Source: a bacterium
GTDB taxonomy: Bacteria; Pseudomonadota; Alphaproteobacteria; Caulobacterales; Hyphomonadaceae
Direction: 5' to 3'
Assembly (NCBI GenBank): GCA_030824255.1
Contig: JAVBYB010000542.1
Coordinates: forward strand, 1 to 13,115
Length of the DNA stretch: 13,115 nt
In this document: one piece after another, positions 1-6,921 of the stretch
Layout: each line of letters starts with the position of its first letter
Position numbering within the stretch: the first letter of the stretch is position 1
Program-made: the position numbers and the translations under genes
Notes under the pieces: model-generated
What the model was told of the DNA's origin: nothing
Seen by the model: only the letters and a program-made list of their open reading frames with translations
The model's database searches: none

Positions 1-62
1 GACACGAGCTTGGCGACCGTATCGCGCAGCTGGTCCTGTTCGGAGGTGAAGCTGAAATCCAT
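1..62 (-). CDS. Acyl-CoA dehydrogenase, N-terminal fragment (runs off window)
   Basis: Reading leftward from an ATG at 62, the first 20 codons give MDFSFTSEQDQLRDTVAKLV. This is the usual opening of acyl-CoA dehydrogenases (M-D-F-x-x-T-x-E-Q-x-x-L-R-D-x-V, start of the N-terminal helical domain). A clear AGGAG lies 9 bases upstream, at about 71-76. It is the second such gene in this leftward cluster. Two neighbouring acyl-CoA dehydrogenases of unequal type often form mixed alpha2beta2 enzymes, as in the ChsE/FadE steroid side-chain dehydrogenases and the PimC/PimD pair, so it may be the partner of the gene at 1927-3123. Only the start is visible, so the substrate and catalytic base cannot be judged. 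Confidence 0.75.
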   Translation of the reverse strand, partial: MDFSFTSEQDQLRDTVAKLV

Positions 63-152
63 GTGGTCGGTCTCCTTGCACCCCCTTTTCTAAGCGTGTT
101 TGGGGGTCGTGCAACTGTGATCAGGGAATAGGGTCAGGCCAACTTTGCCAGG

Positions 153-794
153 TCAGGCATGGGCGGCGCCGGGGCTGGGTTTTGAACGCTTCGGTTTGCG
201 CAGGGCCGCGATATAGAGCTCGGCGATGATCAGATTGGGCACCCAGGCAAGCCAGGCGATCCAGACATAGGCGGCGAGAAAGTCCCCGCCCGTCAGCATC
301 GGCCCGATAGGCAGCTGAAGGCGCAGCGTCACGGCCCCGAGCGTCAACGCAAACGAACGGATCATCCAGCGCTCGTGCGCGACAAAATCCTTCCGCATCG
401 CGGCGACAAGCGCCATCAGCGTGAATGGCGTCCAGAGCAGGGCCAGCATGAAGAAGCCCCAGCCCGCGATTGGCCCCGCGGTTGAGGACAGCGCAATGAC
501 GCCACCCGCAAGCCCGCCGCCAAGACACGCCACGATATAGCCCCGCCCCATCCAGCGATGCAGCGTCGGCGCCTTGCGACGCAGCGGCTTCAGGAACTGG
601 AAGATGCCAAGCACCAGCGCGAAGCCCGAGAACGCGATGTGCGTGCGCAGGCCCCAGGGTTCGAACATCGGATTGGTGAGCGGCAGGTGCGCGAACCCGG
701 TGAACACGTGAAACAGCGCGTACCCGCCCACGCCGATCGAAAGAAATGCAAGCACGCCCCATATGGCAAGGCTGCCAGCGTTCGCTGCTGTCAT
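153..794 (-). CDS. DUF2306 family multi-pass membrane protein
   Basis: 213 residues with about six hydrophobic segments (roughly 9-31, 53-69, 86-103, 110-130, 145-160, 170-196) and a basic C-terminal tail. Family features visible are H52, a Q66-F pair, HRWMGRGY at 79-86 and the histidine-arginine rich stretch HERWMIRSFALTLGAVTLR at 140-158. These match the DUF2306 (PF10067) pattern of predicted integral membrane proteins. Biochemical function is not established; conserved histidines on helices would be compatible with a haem or metal ligand role, but that is inference. ATG at 794 is preceded by GGGAGG. It lies 70 bases downstream of the hydrolase stop and 90 upstream of the next acyl-CoA dehydrogenase, so it is probably co-transcribed with them. 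Confidence 0.8.
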   Translation of the reverse strand: MTAANAGSLAIWGVLAFLSIGVGGYALFHVFTGFAHLPLTNPMFEPWGLRTHIAFSGFALVLGIFQFLKPLRRKAPTLHRWMGRGYIVACLGGGLAGGVIALSSTAGPIAGWGFFMLALLWTPFTLMALVAAMRKDFVAHERWMIRSFALTLGAVTLRLQLPIGPMLTGGDFLAAYVWIAWLAWVPNLIIAELYIAALRKPKRSKPSPGAAHA

Positions 795-864
795 GTGACC
801 CTCCCTTTGGCCCCTCTGACGGGGGCGTCATGGCAGAGATGATAGCAGCAAAAGGCCGAACGCA

Positions 865-1902
865 TCAGTTGGCTCCCGACCCTGCCGGACGCAACGTCCG
901 GGAAAGGAAGGCAGTGACTTTGGGCCAGGCCTCCTGACGCGCTGCGGCGTCGGCTTCGGGCGAACCGCCGCTGCGGGGGTCGAGCGGCTGCAAGCCGTCA
1001 GGACCGGCAACGCCATGGCCTGCTTCCGGGTAGATCAGCGCCTCGGTCTCAAGGCCGGCCGCCTTGCGCGTCGCGACGATATTGCGGGCCATGCGGGCGG
1101 AATTCCACTGGGCGTCACGCTCCCCGGTGATCAGCAGCAACGGACCCTTGTAGCGATCGACGGGAATGCGTGCGGCGGCTTCCTTGTCGGGGTGATCGGC
1201 CCGGCCGTTTTCGTGGATGGCGCGCAGGTCTGCGGTCGGCCCCAGCAGAAGGCCATCAACGAACCCACGGTACGGCATGAAGGGCAGCGCCTTGCCGTCG
1301 AAAGAGAAAGACGAGCGCGTACCTTCAGCCTCGACCATTTCGAGGCCCCACCCTTCCCAAACGAGATCGGATGGCGTGTAGGCCACGACGGAGGATACGA
1401 AGTCGTATCGGCTGGCCGCGCTGAGCGCGAACTCGGAGCCCTTGGAGCCGCCAAAAATACCGAAGCGGGAAACATCAGCCCCCGGCACGGCCCTCAGCGC
1501 ATCGCGCAATTCTGCAATCCGCTCGAGACGAATGTCGATGAAGCTGCCGGGCAGTTCAGGAAGCGCGGGCGGCGGCGCAGCGTCGCCCCAGTTGGGCGAA
1601 TAATAGGGAAACCCAACGGCCGTGTAGCCGAGACGCGCGAACATCGGACCGAAGCGGCTGGCCGCGCCATCGCCGCCCTCAGCTCCCCCGAGAATGACGA
1701 GCACGGGACGCGCATCTTCGCCTGCTGTCCGATACGCCTTGGCGTGAGGAAAACCGGCAATGGATGTTTCAATCACCGCAGCGCGCGCGGTTTGGATCAC
1801 CGTCATCTGCATCGGCTCGGAAACCGGCGAAGGCGACGCGCAGCCTGCTGCGACAAGCGCAATCGCGCAGGCAAGCCCCGTCACCGCTTGCGACAGTGTC
1901 AT
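865..1902 (-). CDS. BAAT_C-type alpha/beta-hydrolase lipoprotein (acyl-CoA thioester hydrolase-like)
   Basis: 345 residues from the ATG at 1902, preferred over a TTG at 1920 because AGGA sits 7 bases before the ATG. The N-terminus is a signal peptide ending in VAAGC, a relaxed lipobox with Cys21, so the mature protein should be a lipid-anchored envelope protein. The rest is an alpha/beta-hydrolase of the BAAT C-terminal / dienelactone-hydrolase type: oxyanion-like LGGAEGG at 71-77, nucleophile elbow GGSKGSEFAL at 151-160 (Ser153), candidate acid Asp263 in GERDAQW and His296 in AGHG. Known BAAT_C proteins cleave or transfer acyl groups on CoA thioesters; an envelope location makes a CoA substrate doubtful, so another ester is possible. 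It starts 24 bases after the acyl-CoA dehydrogenase stop, indicating one operon. Confidence 0.8.
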   Translation of the reverse strand: MTLSQAVTGLACAIALVAAGCASPSPVSEPMQMTVIQTARAAVIETSIAGFPHAKAYRTAGEDARPVLVILGGAEGGDGAASRFGPMFARLGYTAVGFPYYSPNWGDAAPPPALPELPGSFIDIRLERIAELRDALRAVPGADVSRFGIFGGSKGSEFALSAASRYDFVSSVVAYTPSDLVWEGWGLEMVEAEGTRSSFSFDGKALPFMPYRGFVDGLLLGPTADLRAIHENGRADHPDKEAAARIPVDRYKGPLLLITGERDAQWNSARMARNIVATRKAAGLETEALIYPEAGHGVAGPDGLQPLDPRSGGSPEADAAARQEAWPKVTAFLSRTLRPAGSGAN

Positions 1903-1926
1903 TGGCAATCCTCGCTGCAACGGGCG

Positions 1927-3123
1927 TTAGAGACCCAACACCATCTTGGCGATGATATTGTGCTGGATCTCGTTGGAACCACCGTAGATCGAGGTCTTGC
2001 GCATGTTGGCGTACATCGGCGCGGTGAGGTGAGCGTAATCCGGGCCAATCGGGTGCTGGTTGTCGCCATCTTGCGGGAAGCCACGGAAGTACGGCGCGCC
2101 ATAAACGCCCACCGCTTCAAGCGTCAGTTCGGTGATACGCTGCTGGATCTCCGTGCCCTTGATCTTGAGGATCGAGGATTCCGGCCCCGGCCCCTCGCCA
2201 CGGCTTTCGCGGGCAAGCGTGCGCAGCTCGGTATATTCCAGCGCGGTGAGATCGATCTCGAGTTCGGAAATCTTCTTTGCAAAGTCCGGATTGCGGATGA
2301 TCGGCTGGCCTTGGTCGAGTTCGACCGAGGCGATCTCCCGAAGCCGTTCAATGCCCTTCTTCGAACGCGCCACACCGGCGATGCCCGTGCGCTCGTGGGC
2401 GAGGAGATACTTCGCGTAGGTCCAGCCTTCATTCTCTTTGCCGACGAGGTTGGCGACCGGCACTTTCACGTCGGTAAACCACGTCTCGTTGACCTCGTGG
2501 CCGCCATCCATCGTGATGATCGGGCGCACTTCGACGCCCGGCGTCTTCATGTCGACGAGGATGAAAGAGATGCCTTCCTGCGGCTTCTTGGCGGTCGGGT
2601 CGGTGCGGCAGAGGACGAAGATCCAGTCGGCGAAATGGCCGAGCGTGGTCCAGGTCTTCTGGCCGTTGATGATGTAGTGGTCGCCCTCGCGCACGGCTTT
2701 GGTCTTGAGCGAAGCAAGGTCGGAGCCGGCGCCGGGTTCGGAATAGCCCTGGCACCAGAAGTCCGTGCCATCGATGATGCGCGGCAGGTAGTGGGCCTTC
2801 TGCTCTTCCGAGGCGAAGGCCATCAGCACGGGCGCCAGCATCGCCATGCCGAACGGCGGGATCGGCAGGGTTTCGGCGCGGGCGCACTCTTCCTGGAATA
2901 TGTAGCGCTGAACGGTGGTCCAGCCTGTGCCGCCATGCTTCTTCGGCCAGGCCGGGGCGCCCCAGCCACGGTTGAAGAGCGTCTTCTGCCAGAGCAGGAA
3001 GTCTTCCTTCGAATACTCGTCCCGCGAGAACTTGCCACGCAGCTCGGCGGGGTAATCATTCTCGAGGAAGGTGCGGACTTCCTGACGGAATGCGATTTCT
3101 TCCGGCGTGAACTGAACGTCCAT
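1927..3123 (-). CDS. Acyl-CoA dehydrogenase family flavoprotein
   Basis: 398 residues, full length for the family. It should catalyse FAD-dependent alpha,beta-desaturation of an acyl-CoA in the cytoplasm. Visible blocks: N-terminal helical domain (about 1-120), GYSEPGAGSDLAS at 126-138 (flavin/substrate loop), NGQKTWTT at 153-160, beta-domain to about 230, then the C-terminal helical domain with IYGGSNEIQ at 379-387. In MCAD-type enzymes the base is the Glu of YEGT; here that position is Gly. Glu244 in AHERTG lies where isovaleryl-CoA and long-chain enzymes carry their base, so it is the likely replacement. The sequence resembles the large-subunit type (PimC, ChsE-like) that pairs with a second dehydrogenase. 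ATG at 3123 has GGAG 7 bases upstream. It is the first gene of the leftward cluster. Confidence 0.93.
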   Translation of the reverse strand: MDVQFTPEEIAFRQEVRTFLENDYPAELRGKFSRDEYSKEDFLLWQKTLFNRGWGAPAWPKKHGGTGWTTVQRYIFQEECARAETLPIPPFGMAMLAPVLMAFASEEQKAHYLPRIIDGTDFWCQGYSEPGAGSDLASLKTKAVREGDHYIINGQKTWTTLGHFADWIFVLCRTDPTAKKPQEGISFILVDMKTPGVEVRPIITMDGGHEVNETWFTDVKVPVANLVGKENEGWTYAKYLLAHERTGIAGVARSKKGIERLREIASVELDQGQPIIRNPDFAKKISELEIDLTALEYTELRTLARESRGEGPGPESSILKIKGTEIQQRITELTLEAVGVYGAPYFRGFPQDGDNQHPIGPDYAHLTAPMYANMRKTSIYGGSNEIQHNIIAKMVLGL

Positions 3124-3143
3124 GGCTGGCTCCGGGACTTAGG

Positions 3144-3257
3144 GTTGTCGCTACGTAAAGCGTATCGAACCGGTTATTGTGTGCCCGCATGCTCCGGTTT
3201 ACGTGAGGTACGTCAAGCACTTTTGCCCAAGGACGCGAGGTCGCGTTGTCGCTACGT
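3144..3257. promoter_or_regulatory. Divergent spacer with repeated ACGT-centred sites, candidate operator
   Basis: The 175-bp spacer between the acyl-CoA dehydrogenase start and DUF1289 contains a perfect 13-bp direct repeat, GTTGTCGCTACGT, at 3144-3156 and 3245-3257. Midway lies an inverted repeat TTTACGT-GAGGT-ACGTCAA at 3198-3216 (6 of 7 paired positions). All share an ACGT core. Palindromes of this size in front of fatty-acyl catabolic operons are often bound by TetR-family repressors that respond to acyl-CoA; that reading is inference, and no regulator gene is present in the window. Confidence 0.45.
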
Positions 3258-3285
3258 CAGGGTACTTTCGGCGCGCCGACGTTGT

Positions 3286-3291
3286 TATAGT
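3286..3291 (+). promoter_or_regulatory. -10 element for the DUF1289 gene (leaderless transcript likely)
   Basis: TATAGT matches the sigma70 -10 consensus in 5 of 6 positions. It ends 7 bases before the ATG at 3299, so transcription would begin at or next to the start codon. No Shine-Dalgarno sequence precedes that ATG. The -35 region is poor. Confidence 0.4.
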
Positions 3292-3298
3292 GATTGCC

Positions 3299-3493
3299 AT
3301 GCACCAGCCCATAAAAACCCCCTGCATCAAGGTCTGCGTCGTCGATGGCCAGAGCGGCCATTGCCTCGGCTGTGGCCGGAATCTGGGGGAAATCGCCCGC
3401 TGGGCGAGGTTTTCCGATGCCGAAAGGGACCTTGTGCTGGCGGCCCTGCCCGAGCGTGTCGCGGCCCTGAAAGCATCCGGGAAACTGGGCTGA
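3299..3493 (+). CDS. DUF1289 family small cysteine-rich protein
   Basis: 64 residues from the ATG at 3299. It begins MHQPIKTPCIKVCVVDG and has four cysteines in the DUF1289 pattern (C9, C13, C22, C25 in CLGCGR), followed by the family's EIARW and a helical tail. The Cys-x3-Cys...Cys-x2-Cys layout suggests a small zinc- or iron-binding domain; the role of the family is not established. An in-frame extension upstream to 3179 lacks the family pattern and would run through the promoter, so it was not used. The gene is followed 91 bases later by the aspartic protease on the same strand. Confidence 0.88.
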   Translation: MHQPIKTPCIKVCVVDGQSGHCLGCGRNLGEIARWARFSDAERDLVLAALPERVAALKASGKLG

Positions 3494-3584
3494 GACCCAA
3501 ATCCACTGCCGCGTGTTTGTTCTTTCGGAGCAAAATCTCTGGTATCAAGGCCGGGTGCTCGCCGCCTGGCATGGAGTCGGTCGC

Positions 3585-4112
3585 TTGAGAAAGGCCATTT
3601 TTCCAGCGATCGCGCTGTTCGCGGCGGCGGCCATCGGGATGGTGTCGTTGCGCGACACGGTGGGAGACAGCCTTGAGGCAAAGCCCGCCTTGGCTTCCAC
3701 AACCACGGGCGAACCTGACTTCGCCAAGGTTACGCCCCATCAGATCCGCAGCGCATCGCTCCGCAAGGAAGGCGACGGCCATTACTGGGCGACCGCGCGC
3801 GTGAACGGGCAGCCCGTTAAATTCCTCGTGGATACCGGCGCCACGATGATCTCGCTGAATATGCGGGATGCACGCAAAGTCGGCGTAAACACGGACAAGC
3901 TGGTGCGCAGCGTGGACGTGCGCACGGCAGCCGGCCGCGTATCAGGCGGCATTGTCATGGTGGAGCGCATCGAGATCGATGGTGTGATGCTGAAGAACAT
4001 TCAGGCGGTCGTGCTCGAAGACGGCCTGGAATACTCGCTGCTGGGGATGAACTTCCTCAACAAGCTCGAAGGCTGGGACGTGACGCCCAACGCGATCATC
4101 ATCCACCAATAG
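3585..4112 (+). CDS. TIGR02281-type membrane-anchored retropepsin-like aspartic protease
   Basis: 175 residues from a TTG at 3585. This start is chosen because GGAG lies 8 bases before it and the product then begins MRKAIFPAIALF, a proper signal-anchor (hydrophobic residues about 5-20). Longer in-frame starts at 3513 and 3555 lack a good ribosome site. The protease domain carries FLVDTGATMISL with catalytic Asp83, and a C-terminal flap/hydrophobic block ending in LLGMNFLNKLEGW, as in the clan AA family of single-domain enzymes that work as homodimers, like retroviral proteases. Relatives include the periplasmic PodJ-processing protease PerP of Caulobacter and rickettsial APRc; whether this gene is an orthologue of either cannot be judged here. 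Its stop is 8 bases from the convergent dusA stop. Confidence 0.85.
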   Translation: MRKAIFPAIALFAAAAIGMVSLRDTVGDSLEAKPALASTTTGEPDFAKVTPHQIRSASLRKEGDGHYWATARVNGQPVKFLVDTGATMISLNMRDARKVGVNTDKLVRSVDVRTAAGRVSGGIVMVERIEIDGVMLKNIQAVVLEDGLEYSLLGMNFLNKLEGWDVTPNAIIIHQ

Positions 4113-4120
4113 GCGCAGAC

Positions 4121-5116
4121 CTACTTCGCGTAAGTCGTTATCGGCTGCACCGCCGCCAATGCCTCGTCATACGCCGCAATCGCCGACGCTCCCCGCGCGC
4201 CAGGCGCCTTCTCCGACAGGACGCGACGCCACATGCGGGCGCCCGGCCGTCCGCTGAACAGGCCAAGCATGTGCCGCGTGATGGAATGCAGTGACGCGCC
4301 CCGCTCCAGCCGCTTCAGGATCCACGGACGAAAATCACGCGCCGCCTCGTCTGCCGTCCTGACACGCGCGCTCTCGCCGAAGATACGGCTGTCGACTTCC
4401 AGCAACAGCGCCGGCTCGTGATAGGCGGCGCGGCCGAGCATCACGCCATCAACGCGGGCAAGCTCGCGCACCGCAACATCAAGGCTGGCGATGCCGCCAT
4501 TGAGTATGATCTCCAGATGCGGATGCATCCGCTTCAGCTCGGCGACGATCTCGTAATCGAGCGGCGGGATCTCGCGGTTCTCCTTCGGCGACAGGCCCTT
4601 CAGCCACGCCTTGCGCGCATGGACGATGAAGTGCGTGGTCCCCGCCTTCGCCTGCGTCTCGACAAACGCGAACAGCCGGTCGCGCGGCTCATCATCATCG
4701 ACCCCAAGCCGATGCTTCACCGTGACCGGGAGCTTCACCGCCGAACGCATCGCAGAGAGGCAATCGGCCACCAGGTCCGGCTCGCGCATCAGGCAGGCGC
4801 CGAACGCCCCCGACTGCACGCGCTCGGAAGGACACCCGACATTCAGGTTGATCTCGCGATACCCGAACTCTTCCCCGATGCGCGCAGCCTTCGCCAGCTT
4901 CTCCGGCTCCGATCCACCCAGCTGCAAGGCAACTGGATGCTCCAGCTGATCATACCCCAGCAGCCGCTCCCGATCGCCATGCAGGATGGCGTCGGCCGTC
5001 ACCATCTCCGTATACAGCAGCGCATGGCGCGACAGGTGGCGATGGAACGCCCGGCAATTCCGGTCGGTCCAGTCCATCATGGGAGCGACGGAGAACGTAT
5101 ACGCTTGTTTTTTCAT
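4121..5116 (-). CDS. dusA: tRNA-dihydrouridine(20/20a) synthase DusA
   Basis: 331 residues from the ATG at 5116. A TTG at 5140 would add eight residues that do not fit the family. DusA is a flavoenzyme that reduces uridine 20/20a in the tRNA D-loop. Visible: FMN-barrel start SVAPMMDWTD at 9-18, catalytic Cys95 in NVGCPS, K134-H-R, H166AR with the DusA-specific AWLKGLSPKENR, phosphate-binding NGG at 206-208 and GRA at 228-230. The gene is intact. Its first bases and upstream region are much more AT-rich than the surroundings, and a tyrosine recombinase gene starts about 150 bases beyond. This fits the known class of elements that insert at the 5' end of dusA and rebuild its start. A TATATA 6 bases before the ATG and no Shine-Dalgarno sequence suggest a leaderless mRNA. 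Confidence 0.95.
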   Translation of the reverse strand: MKKQAYTFSVAPMMDWTDRNCRAFHRHLSRHALLYTEMVTADAILHGDRERLLGYDQLEHPVALQLGGSEPEKLAKAARIGEEFGYREINLNVGCPSERVQSGAFGACLMREPDLVADCLSAMRSAVKLPVTVKHRLGVDDDEPRDRLFAFVETQAKAGTTHFIVHARKAWLKGLSPKENREIPPLDYEIVAELKRMHPHLEIILNGGIASLDVAVRELARVDGVMLGRAAYHEPALLLEVDSRIFGESARVRTADEAARDFRPWILKRLERGASLHSITRHMLGLFSGRPGARMWRRVLSEKAPGARGASAIAAYDEALAAVQPITTYAK

Positions 5117-5131
5117 AGAAAATATATATGC

Positions 5132-5229
5132 TTCAGGCAACTAGGCACACGGATTTGTGCCTGGATGTTGCCTGTTGGTTCCCGGAATTTCCCGGTGTTT
5201 CCGATCTGGTTGTGCCTGAGGTGTGCCTG
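5132..5229. repeat. Six copies of a CAGGCA/TGCCTG motif next to the integrase gene (putative arm/att region)
   Basis: TTCAGGCA (5132-5139) and AGGCACAC (5143-5150) read one way. TTTGTGCCTG (5154-5163), TTGCCTG (5168-5174), TTGTGCCTG (5210-5218) and GTGTGCCTG (5221-5229) read the other. Clustered direct and inverted short repeats between an integrase gene and the insertion site are the usual form of integrase or excisionase arm-binding sites. They could instead be an operator for the divergent int and dusA promoters. The rest of 5117-5269 contains no gene. Confidence 0.5.
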
Positions 5230-5269
5230 AAATGGCGTGACCCCAGGGGTGTTGAGTGGATGGGGTGTC

Positions 5270-6328
5270 ATGGCGTCAATTGACCGGCGGCCGGGAGGCA
5301 AGTGGAGGGCTCAGGTAAGACGTGAAGGTCACGTCCTTAGCAAGACCTTTGTCATGAAAGCGGATGCAGATGCCTGGGTCCGCGAAACTGAAAGTCGCAT
5401 AGACAAGGGCGAAGATCCCGTTCGCCGGCAGACCACCGCAAACACAACATTCGGCGAGCTGGTGGACCAGCATATCGACGACCTCAGGACGTACGGCAAA
5501 CAACTTCGCCGATCCAAGGACGCCGCCCTTGCGCGACTGAAACGCGAGTTGGGCAAGGACCCCGTTGGCAACCTCACACGCGAGCGTCTTGTCGAGTATG
5601 GCCGCAAGCGCCGCGACGAGGGGGCGGGACCGGCGACCCTTGCGATCGACTTCTCCTTCATCGGCACAGTGCTCACCCACGCATCTGCGATGCACGGCGC
5701 CAACGTAGACACGGAATCCGTCCGTCTCGCCCGAACGGCCCTTGTGCGCATGGGCGCGATTGGTCCCTCGCGCGAGCGCGACAGGCGCCCGACCGCCGAT
5801 GAGCTGGAACGCTTGTTTGCTGCATTTGACGGGAACGCCCGCAATACGATGCCAATGACGGTGATCGCCAAGTTTGCAATCGCTACTGCGATGCGTCTGG
5901 ACGAAATCGTCCGGATCGAATGGCAGCATCTCGACCCTCGCTCCCGCACGATCCTTGTGGAAGATCGCAAGGACCCGCGCCGCAAGGACGGCAACAATCA
6001 ACGCGTGCCGCTCCTCGCCGTCACGGGCTATGATGCATTTGAAATTCTCGAAGAGCAGCGCAAGCGTCGTGGCGGCAATCGCGGCAGGTGCTTCCCATAC
6101 AACGGCAGATCCGTTGGTACGAACTTCCGACGCACCTGCCAGGACATCGGAATAGAGGATCTTCACTTCCACGATCTGCGGCACGAGGGCACGAGCCGGC
6201 TGTTCGAGGCTGGTCTCACGATCGAGCAGGTTCCCCTCGTCACCGGCCACAAGGACTGGAAGATGCTGAAGCGGTACACACAGCTGCGTCCGGAGAATCT
6301 CCACGCCTTGCTTAGCAAGCGTGGCTAG
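5270..6328 (+). CDS. int: Tyrosine recombinase / integrase, dusA-associated
   Basis: 352 residues from the ATG at 5270; a GTG at 5237 would add 11 residues not typical of the family. Order: short N-terminal DNA-binding region (MASIDRRPGGKWRAQVRREG), core-binding helical domain about 55-170, catalytic domain from about 170. Active-site residues present are R209 (AMRLDEI), a lysine near 234, H301-D-L-R304 (HDLRHEG), H327 (TGHKDW) and the nucleophile Y336 (KRYTQL), so the enzyme looks intact. It diverges from dusA and is separated from it by the repeat cluster, as expected for the integrase of an element in dusA. It would catalyse integration and excision. It converges with the HTH gene, 7 bases away. 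Confidence 0.93.
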   Translation: MASIDRRPGGKWRAQVRREGHVLSKTFVMKADADAWVRETESRIDKGEDPVRRQTTANTTFGELVDQHIDDLRTYGKQLRRSKDAALARLKRELGKDPVGNLTRERLVEYGRKRRDEGAGPATLAIDFSFIGTVLTHASAMHGANVDTESVRLARTALVRMGAIGPSRERDRRPTADELERLFAAFDGNARNTMPMTVIAKFAIATAMRLDEIVRIEWQHLDPRSRTILVEDRKDPRRKDGNNQRVPLLAVTGYDAFEILEEQRKRRGGNRGRCFPYNGRSVGTNFRRTCQDIGIEDLHFHDLRHEGTSRLFEAGLTIEQVPLVTGHKDWKMLKRYTQLRPENLHALLSKRG

Positions 6329-6335
6329 TTTCGTC

Positions 6336-6755
6336 TCAAGCCGGAAATTCATCAGTCGTTCGGGACTGACGCCGGCCTTCGGCAAATGCCGTAAGATCCG
6401 CGGGATCATATCTCACCGCCCTGCCCGTCGCACGAATGAAGCGCGGACCCACGCCATAGCAGCGCATCTTGTCCAGCGTCGACTTTGACAGACCCAACCA
6501 AGCGGCCGCAGCCCGCACGTCAAGCAAGTGAGGAGAGCGCTTCGGGGATGTGGGTAGCGCGGCATTGCCAACATCATCCGCAGCTATCTCGGTCGCCTGA
6601 CGTGTTTCCCTATCGGACCTATGATGACTCGAGCTGCCGCCGCTTAACCCCGTCGCGTCAGGACTTGTGATGGCCCGCGACGTCTGTTCTTCCAATCGCA
6701 CGGCGAACAGATCGGGCTGGGCATCGATTTTCGTCTGCCTGGTTTTGCGAGACAT
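6336..6755 (-). CDS. AlpA/excisionase-like helix-turn-helix protein
   Basis: 139 residues from the ATG at 6755, with AGGAG 10 bases upstream. Residues 1-72 are polar and low in complexity, probably disordered. Residues 76-129 form a winged HTH of the HTH_17/AlpA type: LLDVRAAAAWLGLSKSTLDK (first helices and recognition helix), then GPRFIRATGRAVRYDPADLTAF (wing). In conjugative elements of alphaproteobacteria such proteins sit between int and the relaxase and act as excisionase and/or transcription regulator. It is a candidate binder of the CCGTG-N4-CACGG sites, one of which lies 128 bases upstream of this start. It is in line with the relaxase, 166 bases downstream of it. Confidence 0.82.
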   Translation of the reverse strand: MSRKTRQTKIDAQPDLFAVRLEEQTSRAITSPDATGLSGGSSSHHRSDRETRQATEIAADDVGNAALPTSPKRSPHLLDVRAAAAWLGLSKSTLDKMRCYGVGPRFIRATGRAVRYDPADLTAFAEGRRQSRTTDEFPA

Positions 6756-6882
6756 GGTCGAACCACTCCTGCACGATAATAAGCTCTGCATCCGCCCATT
6801 GGCCCGGTGCGTTTGCGCAGCCTCATGAAGAACATGACTGCATCGACTGGCGTCGCCACCACTTTCATCCACAGCCTGAAAC

Positions 6883-6900
6883 CACCGTGGATCCACGGTG
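6883..6900. promoter_or_regulatory. 18-bp perfect palindrome upstream of the HTH gene (operator copy 1)
   Basis: CACCGTGGATCCACGGTG is a perfect palindrome in the 166-bp spacer between the relaxase stop and the HTH gene. Its core CCGTGGATCCACGG recurs identically at 8962-8975, and the CCGTG-N4-CACGG frame recurs at 10502-10515. The rest of 6756-6921 shows no gene. Confidence 0.6.
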
Positions 6901-6921
6901 CGCCTCACCCGCGAGACGCGA

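Noticed and set aside
78..112. Hairpin with C5/G5 stem upstream of the second acyl-CoA dehydrogenase, possible terminator or attenuator
   Set aside because: The loop is 16 bases, there is no U-run on the transcribed strand, and it overlaps the ribosome-site region only partly. Too weak.
810..826. GCCCC...GGGGGC stem between hydrolase and DUF2306
   Set aside because: 5-bp stem without a T-run and close to a ribosome site; not a credible terminator.
1015..3588. 857-codon open frame on the + strand
   Set aside because: It is antisense to the hydrolase and acyl-CoA dehydrogenase, whose proteins are clearly recognisable. Long antisense frames are common at this GC content.
5276..6409. 377-codon open frame on the - strand
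   Set aside because: It is antisense to the integrase, which has all catalytic residues.
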